A DNA stretch of 64,000 nucleotides, from contig CAVUAD010000007.1 in NCBI GenBank assembly GCA_963739355.1, positions 372,001 to 436,000 of the forward strand, read 5' to 3'. The notes under the pieces are model-generated. The model saw only the letters and a list, made by a program, of their open reading frames with translations, was not told the origin of the DNA and ran no database searches. How positions within the stretch are numbered: the stretch's first letter is position 1; each line of letters starts with the position of its first letter. Shown here piece by piece: positions 58,755 through 64,000 of the stretch. Origin of the DNA: JAWVFM01 sp963739355. Its GTDB lineage: Bacteria; Actinomycetota; Thermoleophilia; Solirubrobacterales; 70-9. Position numbers and translations under genes: made by a program.

Positions 58755-61700
58755 TCAGCGGACCAGACGCGACTTGATGCCGGTGAGGAAGTCCTGGGAG
58801 AAGCCCGGGACCTCGTCGAGGTCGTCCGGGGAGTCGAGGCCGCGCGTGTCGCGGAACCTGATGACCCGGTTCGCCTGAGTCACCGTCATCCCGAGGCCGC
58901 GAAGGTCCTCGAACGTCGCCGACTCGAGGCTGAGCGTGGCGTCGATCGCCGGCGGCGGCGGCGGGGGGCTGTCCTCCTCGGCCTCGGCGTCCGCCGTAGC
59001 CTCGCTCTCGGCCTCGGGCTTTTGGGCCGGCTCGGGCTCGGGCGCCGGGGCGGCGGGTGACGGCTCGGAGCCCTCGGGCTCCGGCTCCTCACTCGTCTTC
59101 GCGCGCCTGCGGCGGCGCAGGATGCCCCGCGAGCTCGGCGCCGCGGGTTCGGGCGCTGGCTCGGGCTCCCGCGGCGGCGTGGCGGGAGCCTCCGAGCGCT
59201 TGATCTCCACTGGCGGCGTCGAGCGGGCGCGCTCGCTGGCGGCGCTCGCCATGTCCTCGATGCCGCCGATGCGCCCCTCGGCCTCCTGGAAGCGGAGCTC
59301 GCGCTCGCGGGCCCGCTGGCGGTTTGCGTCGAGCTCCATCTCGGTGGCGTGCCGCTCGGCGGCCGAGGCGCGATCGTGCGCCTCCGCGAGCTGGCGGCGG
59401 GTGGCGGCGAGCTCGCCTTCGATCGCGGCCTTGTCGCGAACGAGCAGCTCCTCGCGCTCCCGGAACGACTCGCGCTCTTCCTGGGCGCCTGCGAGCTTTG
59501 CGGCGGATGCCTCCTTGGCGACCCGCGCGTCGGCCTCTTCGTTGAGGCGCTTGGCCTGCGCCTCGAGCTGGGTGCGAAGGTTCGCGGCGGCGCGCTCCTC
59601 GGCATCGGCCACCGCCTGGCGCGCCGCGGTGGTGCCCTGGCGCTCGCCCTCCTTGCGCAGCGCGTCGGCCTGGGAGCGAAGCCAGGCGGAGGCCGACGCG
59701 CGGCCCTCCACGGCGGACTTCGCCGAAGTCTCCTCCGCGGCGCGGGCTCGCTCCTCGGCCTGCTGGAGCCGGCGCTCGGCATCCGCGATCTCCTTGGAGC
59801 GGGTGCTCCGCTCGCCGGCCAGCTCGGACTCGAGTCCGGCCGCCTTGGCCTCCAGCTCGGAGCGCACTGCGGCAATCTCCGACTCCGCTCGGTGCTCGGC
59901 GGCCTGCCTGGACTGCTCTGCGTGAGCCCGGGCCTTGCCCTCGGCCTCCTGCGCGCGGCGCTCGTAGTCCGTGCGAGCCTGCTCCGCCTCCTCCTTGGCA
60001 CGATCGAGCTCGCCCTGGCGCGCGGCGATGCGCGCCTCCGCGTCCTTGTTCGCCGCCTCATCGGCGCGCGCCGTCTCCTCAGCGATGCGCTGCTCCGCCT
60101 CGCCGCGCAGGCGCTCGGCCTGGGCGGCGAGCTCGGCCTCGGCGGCCGACACACGGTCGGCGGCGGCGAGTGCCCGCTCCTCGATCTCGGAGAGCCGGCG
60201 GTCGGAGCCCTCGATGATCCGGGTCTTGTCCTCGCGCTCCTGCGCCAGCTCCTCCTGAGCGAGGTGAAGCTCGTTCGCGAAGCGGTCCTCGGCCGCGTTG
60301 CGTGCGGCCTCGACCTCCTTCGCGGTTCGCGCGGCAGCCTCGTTGCGGATCCGGTCGATCTCCTCCTGGACTGCCGCCTCGGCCTCTTCGCGAGCCTTCT
60401 TCTCGATCTCCGCGCGGGTCGTGGCCGATGACTGCAGGACCTCGTCCTCGAGCTCACGGCGAATGTGCTCGCGAGCCTCGGCGGTCTGGCGCTCGACTTC
60501 GGCCTTCGTGGCCTCGGCCGCGCGCCGGTCCGCCTCCGTCTGCGCGGCCTGCAGCCGTTCCTCCGCCTCGGCCTTGGCGGCGTCCAGCTGCTTGCGGAGG
60601 TCCTCGGTTTCCGCGGCGACTCGCGCGTCGGCCTCCTCGCGGAGGCGCCGCTCGGACTCCGCCTGGGCGGCCTTGGCGGCGGTCGCGCGCTCCTCGGCCG
60701 CTCGAACCTCGGCCAGCGCGTCCTGCACGGCCTTGTTGACCTCGGGCGAGCCGGTCCGCGCCGCGGCGTTCTGCGCCTCGGCCAGGGCCGCCGCCCGGGC
60801 TTCGGCCGCCACGGTCCGCTCGCGCTCGGCCGCGTCGGACCGGACCTTCGCGATTTCCTCCTCGTGGTCCCGGCGCAGGGCGGTCAGCTTCTCGTCGGCC
60901 GAAGACCGCGCCTGCGAGGTTGCCTCCGAGCTCTCGCCCTTCACCCGGTCGAGCTCTGCCTCCGCGGCGGCGATCCGCGCCTCGAGCTCGCTCTCGCGGC
61001 GCTGAGCGCTCGCCTTCGCGCTATCGAGGTCCTCCTCGAGAGCCAAGATCTCCTCGATCGCGCGCTGCTCGGCCTCCTGGGCCGCGGTCTCGGCGGCCAC
61101 CCTGATCTGCTCCGCCGTGTCGCCCCGCTGCGGCGCGAAGTCGGCCTCCTCGGCCGGTGCGGGCCACTCCTGCGTCTCCTGGGAAGCCTGGGCGGGATGC
61201 TCGTCCTTCTCCGCGTCATCGCCCTTCTCGTCTTCCCAGCGGGCGAGGCTTGCGGCGAGTCCCGCGTCGACGTCGACGTCGTCGGCCTCATCGGCCTCCG
61301 GCTCCTCTGCCTCCGGCTCCTCTGCCTCCGGCTCGACGGATGCCTCGGCGACCGCGGCCTCCTCGGGCTCGGGCTCGGCGAGCGGCTCGACGGCCGCGCC
61401 CTCCTCGGTCACGGGCTCGCTCTGCGACGCCGCCTCCGGTTCGTCGCGGCGGCCAAGCAGGCCGCGCAGGCCGCGGCGTCTGGGCTTGCTCGCGTCCTGC
61501 AGGGGCTCGGGCTCGGCCTCGTCCTGTGCTTCCGGCTCTGACTCGGTCTCCGCTTCAGCTTCCGTCTCTGGTTCTGGTTCGGGTTCCGGCTCGGCCTCCG
61601 GCTCCGGCTCCGCCTCGGCGACCGGTTCCGGGATTGGCTGGACCTCGGTCTGCGGCTCCTCAGGCTCGGCCTGGGCGGCCTCGGCCTCCGTGGCGCCGCC

Positions 61701-61952
61701 GACCTTCTCCTCCTCGCTCAGGCCGTAGCCGAGCCAGTTCATCATCCGCCGCCCGGCGCCCTTCGTCTCGGACGCGGCCGACTCCGGCTCGTCGAGCGCC
61801 TCGTCGGTCTGATCCTCGGGCACCTCCGGGGTCAACGCCTCCTCGCCCTCGTCGGCGTCGGTTGCGACGCTCCCCTCCGCGGTCGCGTCCTCCGCGCCGT
61901 CGGGAACCCCGTCCCTGCTTCGGAAGATGCCTCGTCGGCGCTTCTCAGCCAT
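58755..61952 (-). CDS. Large coiled-coil protein with C-terminal helix-hairpin-helix
   Basis: A 1065-residue protein with no signal peptide or membrane segment. Residues 1-270 are acidic and disordered (long EPEPEAEPEP runs) with basic islands (RRRGIFRSRDG near the start, KPRRRGLRGLLGRRDE near 150). About 275-880 is continuous Ala/Glu/Arg coiled coil. A Pro/Glu linker contains a third basic island (SRGILRRRRRAK). The last 60 residues (LESATFEDLRGLGMTVTQAN, then LDEVPGFSQDFLTGIK) form ComEA-type helix-hairpin-helix repeats, which bind DNA or another protein. It looks like a cytoskeletal or chromosome-associated filament protein; no named family is recognised. Confidence 0.8.
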   Translation of the reverse strand: MAEKRRRGIFRSRDGVPDGAEDATAEGSVATDADEGEEALTPEVPEDQTDEALDEPESAASETKGAGRRMMNWLGYGLSEEEKVGGATEAEAAQAEPEEPQTEVQPIPEPVAEAEPEPEAEPEPEPEPETEAEAETESEPEAQDEAEPEPLQDASKPRRRGLRGLLGRRDEPEAASQSEPVTEEGAAVEPLAEPEPEEAAVAEASVEPEAEEPEAEEPEADEADDVDVDAGLAASLARWEDEKGDDAEKDEHPAQASQETQEWPAPAEEADFAPQRGDTAEQIRVAAETAAQEAEQRAIEEILALEEDLDSAKASAQRRESELEARIAAAEAELDRVKGESSEATSQARSSADEKLTALRRDHEEEIAKVRSDAAERERTVAAEARAAALAEAQNAAARTGSPEVNKAVQDALAEVRAAEERATAAKAAQAESERRLREEADARVAAETEDLRKQLDAAKAEAEERLQAAQTEADRRAAEATKAEVERQTAEAREHIRRELEDEVLQSSATTRAEIEKKAREEAEAAVQEEIDRIRNEAAARTAKEVEAARNAAEDRFANELHLAQEELAQEREDKTRIIEGSDRRLSEIEERALAAADRVSAAEAELAAQAERLRGEAEQRIAEETARADEAANKDAEARIAARQGELDRAKEEAEQARTDYERRAQEAEGKARAHAEQSRQAAEHRAESEIAAVRSELEAKAAGLESELAGERSTRSKEIADAERRLQQAEERARAAEETSAKSAVEGRASASAWLRSQADALRKEGERQGTTAARQAVADAEERAAANLRTQLEAQAKRLNEEADARVAKEASAAKLAGAQEERESFREREELLVRDKAAIEGELAATRRQLAEAHDRASAAERHATEMELDANRQRARERELRFQEAEGRIGGIEDMASAASERARSTPPVEIKRSEAPATPPREPEPAPEPAAPSSRGILRRRRRAKTSEEPEPEGSEPSPAAPAPEPEPAQKPEAESEATADAEAEEDSPPPPPPAIDATLSLESATFEDLRGLGMTVTQANRVIRFRDTRGLDSPDDLDEVPGFSQDFLTGIKSRLVR

Positions 61953-61988
61953 CGGTCGCGCCTGAGTATTGCGAAGATCGGCAGAGCG

Positions 61989-62933
61989 TCACGCCGCTCC
62001 GCCGATCAGCTCCTGGTGCGCGACGGCGACGCGCTCCGCCATCTGCCGCGCGCCGAACCAGAGCGCGCGCCGCCTGCCCGCCACGCGGCCCTCGCCGTCC
62101 AGGTGTCGCCGGGCGAGCTCGGACCAGCGCTCGGCGTCGAACGGCGCCGCCAGCGCGCCGTCGACTCCGTGGAGCAGCGTCGGCGCGATCCCCACCGGCG
62201 TACAGAGCGCCGGGACGTCGCAACCGAGGGCCTCGACGGCGGCGAGCCCGAAGCCCTCGTACTCGGACGGCACCAGCACAGCGCTCGCCGCGTTGACCCA
62301 CAGGGGCATCCGCTCGGCGTCGATGTCGCCGCCCGTCAGGAGCGTCGAGCCGGCGAGGCGGGCAACCTGCTCGGCGCGGTCGTGGCGCTTGACCCGCCGG
62401 CCCGGCGAGGCGGGGAACAGGAGGTAGCGCCCGCCGGCTTCAAGGCCAAGCTCGGCGCGAGCGGCGCCTCGGTTGAGTGGTCGAAAGCGCTCGAGGTCCG
62501 CGCCGCACGGCAGCACGGCGGTCTGGCCGGCGCGGCGCGGCAGCCCGGGCCGGCCGAGCGCCGGCTCGAAGAGCTCCCTGGAGGCCCCCGCGACCAGGTC
62601 GAGCCGCTTCGCCAGGCGGCGCGACAGCGGCCCGACCACCGGGTGGCGCACGTCCGTGCCGTGGAAGGTGACGGCCAGGGGCCTGGCGCCGGCGAGCAGC
62701 GCGCACCAGCCGGCGAGCCCGTAGTGGGCGTGGACGAGGTCGAAGGAGCCCCGGCGGAGGATCCTGCGGATCCTCGGCACCGCGCGCGGGTACTGCGAGC
62801 TGCCGACGGGAAACGAGAAGAGCTCGACCTCGTCGCCGCGAGCGCGAAGCGCTTCGACCTGGTCGCGAACGAAGCTGCCCCGGGCCGGGGCTTCGGCATC
62901 TGGCGTCATGTTCGTGACCACGAGCACTCGCAC
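61989..62933 (-). CDS. GT4 family glycosyltransferase
   Basis: A 314-residue GT-B fold enzyme. It starts MRVLVVTNMTPDAEAPARGS, has FDLVHAHYGLAGWCALLAG and AVTFHGTDVRHP in the acceptor domain, and PSEYEGFGLAAVEALGCDVP as the donor-binding EX7E motif. It is somewhat short (typical 360-400) but complete. GTG start at 62933. It stands 37 bases upstream of the coiled-coil gene on the same strand, about 26 kb from the main glycan locus. Confidence 0.87.
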   Translation of the reverse strand: MRVLVVTNMTPDAEAPARGSFVRDQVEALRARGDEVELFSFPVGSSQYPRAVPRIRRILRRGSFDLVHAHYGLAGWCALLAGARPLAVTFHGTDVRHPVVGPLSRRLAKRLDLVAGASRELFEPALGRPGLPRRAGQTAVLPCGADLERFRPLNRGAARAELGLEAGGRYLLFPASPGRRVKRHDRAEQVARLAGSTLLTGGDIDAERMPLWVNAASAVLVPSEYEGFGLAAVEALGCDVPALCTPVGIAPTLLHGVDGALAAPFDAERWSELARRHLDGEGRVAGRRRALWFGARQMAERVAVAHQELIGGAA

Positions 62934-63014
62934 GCGCTGAGCGTATCCGCAGGTTCGCGCGAAGCTGCGGTTGGAGCTTCCGGACGCCGGTGCCGGCTGC
63001 TACCGTATCTTTAC

Positions 63015-64000
63015 GTGAACGTCAGTTTCAGAGAGAGCGGGCGTCTCGGGCGGTTTCGCCCCGGAGTGCACGCCGAGCACGAGCACTACAAGTGGTGGGC
63101 CCTCTCCTGCACCAGCCTCGGGATGCTGCTTGCGACCGTCAACTCCGGGACGCTGATCATCGCCCTGCCCGACCTCGAGCGCTCGCTCGGGACGACCCTC
63201 CTCCAGCTGGTCTGGGTGATCCTGGCCTACATGATCGCGTCGACCGTCCTGGTCCTGACGGCGGGGCGGCTCTCAGACCTCTTTGGCCGAAAGCGCGCCT
63301 ACGTGGCGGGCTTCGTGGTCTTCGCCGCAGCCTCGCTCGGCGCGGGATTCGCCGCCGACGGCACGCAGCTCATCCTCTGGCGGATCGTCCAGGGAATCGG
63401 GGCCGCCTTCCTCTTCGCCAACGCGGCGGCGCTCGTCACCGACGCCTTCCCTCGCGAGCAGCTCGGCCTGGCGATGGGCACCAACACGATGGTCGCGGCG
63501 GTCGGGCTGGTGCTGGGTCCCGTCCTCGGCGGGGCTCTCGTCGCGATCTCCTGGCACTGGGTCTTCTGGTTCAACGTCCCGCTCGGTCTCGCCGGCGCGC
63601 TGTGGGGCGGCTTGGTCCTGCGCGAGCTTGCCAAGCCCGACTCGGTTCGCGGTCTCGACATCGGCGGGACGCTGCTCTTCGTGGTCGGCCTGACCGGCCT
63701 GGTCTTCGGCGTGTCCAAGGGCGGGCTCTCGGGCTGGGACGACCCGCTGGTCATCGGCAGCCTCGTCGTCGCGGTCGTCCTGCTGCCACTCTTCGTCCTG
63801 GTCGAGAAGCGCGGCAAGGCGCCGATGCTCGATCTCACGATCTTCCAGAACAGGATGTTCGCCGCGGCGACCGCTGCCGCGTTCATCAACGGCCTCTCGC
63901 GCTTCGCGCTGCTCTTCGTGTTCGTCTTCTACTTCCAGGGGGCGCAGGGCGACGACCCGATCACCGCCGGCCTGAAGCTCGCGCCGATGGCCATCGGCAT
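63015..64000 (+). CDS. DHA2-family MFS exporter, 3' end outside window
   Basis: At least 328 residues of a 14-helix major facilitator drug/proton antiporter. The first cytoplasmic loop motif is GRLSDLFGRKRAYVAG (motif A). RIVQGIGAAFLFANAAALVT and the motif C region GLVLGPVLGGALVAISWHWV follow. Periplasm-proximal WHWVFWFNVPLGL is typical of DHA2. The frame is open to the window end. I give GTG 63015 as start (a TATCTT hexamer lies directly before it), but GTG 63066, behind CCCGGA, may be the real one. Substrate unknown. Confidence 0.87.
   Translation, partial: MNVSFRESGRLGRFRPGVHAEHEHYKWWALSCTSLGMLLATVNSGTLIIALPDLERSLGTTLLQLVWVILAYMIASTVLVLTAGRLSDLFGRKRAYVAGFVVFAAASLGAGFAADGTQLILWRIVQGIGAAFLFANAAALVTDAFPREQLGLAMGTNTMVAAVGLVLGPVLGGALVAISWHWVFWFNVPLGLAGALWGGLVLRELAKPDSVRGLDIGGTLLFVVGLTGLVFGVSKGGLSGWDDPLVIGSLVVAVVLLPLFVLVEKRGKAPMLDLTIFQNRMFAAATAAAFINGLSRFALLFVFVFYFQGAQGDDPITAGLKLAPMAIG

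Overview
The window is GC-rich (about 70%) chromosomal DNA with many GTG and TTG starts and dense, overlapping gene strings. Gene content points to an actinomycete-type bacterium: SufU-type Fe-S assembly, HtpX, a CysO/CysM/Mec+ set, an MlaE/YrbE permease and many small secreted proteins. The style resembles Thermoleophilia/Solirubrobacterales. That placement is an inference; no rRNA gene is present to settle it. I saw no tRNA, rRNA, CRISPR array, prophage or intact transposon.

Layout. (1) 1-11.4 kb: Fe-S cluster assembly split in two blocks on the minus strand (sufR-like, sufC, sufS, then sufU; and Rieske ferredoxin, sufB, sufD). Between them lie a VOC protein, two small secreted paralogues, a lipoprotein and a two-kinase/one-regulator signalling operon. 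(2) 11.4-17.3 kb: a broken cupin gene, a second two-component pair, HtpX, a sulfotransferase, a rhodanese-ThiF/MoeB enzyme and its ubiquitin-like sulfur carrier. (3) 17.3-36 kb: a surface-glycan locus with two clan-A glycoside hydrolase-like proteins, a Wzy/O-antigen-ligase-like polymerase, GT2 and GT4 enzymes (two of them GT2-GT4 fusions), a sulfotransferase, a Wzm/Wzt exporter, a phytanoyl-CoA-dioxygenase-like enzyme, methyltransferases and an acyltransferase. Most minus-strand genes here overlap by 4 to 11 bases. (4) 36-46 kb: a polar amino-acid ABC importer with a TetR gene, cysM followed by a 66-bp tandem repeat and a damaged reading frame, an NlpC/P60-like secreted protein, a zinc regulator/transporter pair, an MlaE permease, a YtrA-type regulator and a JAMM (Mec+) protease. 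(5) 46-64 kb: a peptidase-MA-like protein lacking its zinc motif, a penicillin-acylase-family hydrolase, DUF1152, DUF1802, hydantoinase A/B, NadB, a small zinc-motif protein, a class II histone-deacetylase-fold enzyme, a 1065-residue coiled-coil/helix-hairpin-helix protein, a GT4 and the start of an MFS exporter.

How the genes work together. SufR-like protein, SufBCDSU and the Rieske protein form one Fe-S pathway. MoeB-like E1 (15776), the sulfur carrier (16984), CysM (39527) and Mec+ (45271) look like a dispersed protein-thiocarboxylate cysteine pathway. The 17-36 kb block would build, modify (sulfation, methylation, acylation, hydroxylation) and export a complex surface polysaccharide. The less ordinary elements are the degenerate partner kinase at 4879-6048, the repeat at 40481-40621, the HEXXH-less peptidase relative, the coiled-coil/HhH protein and several palindromes at promoters.
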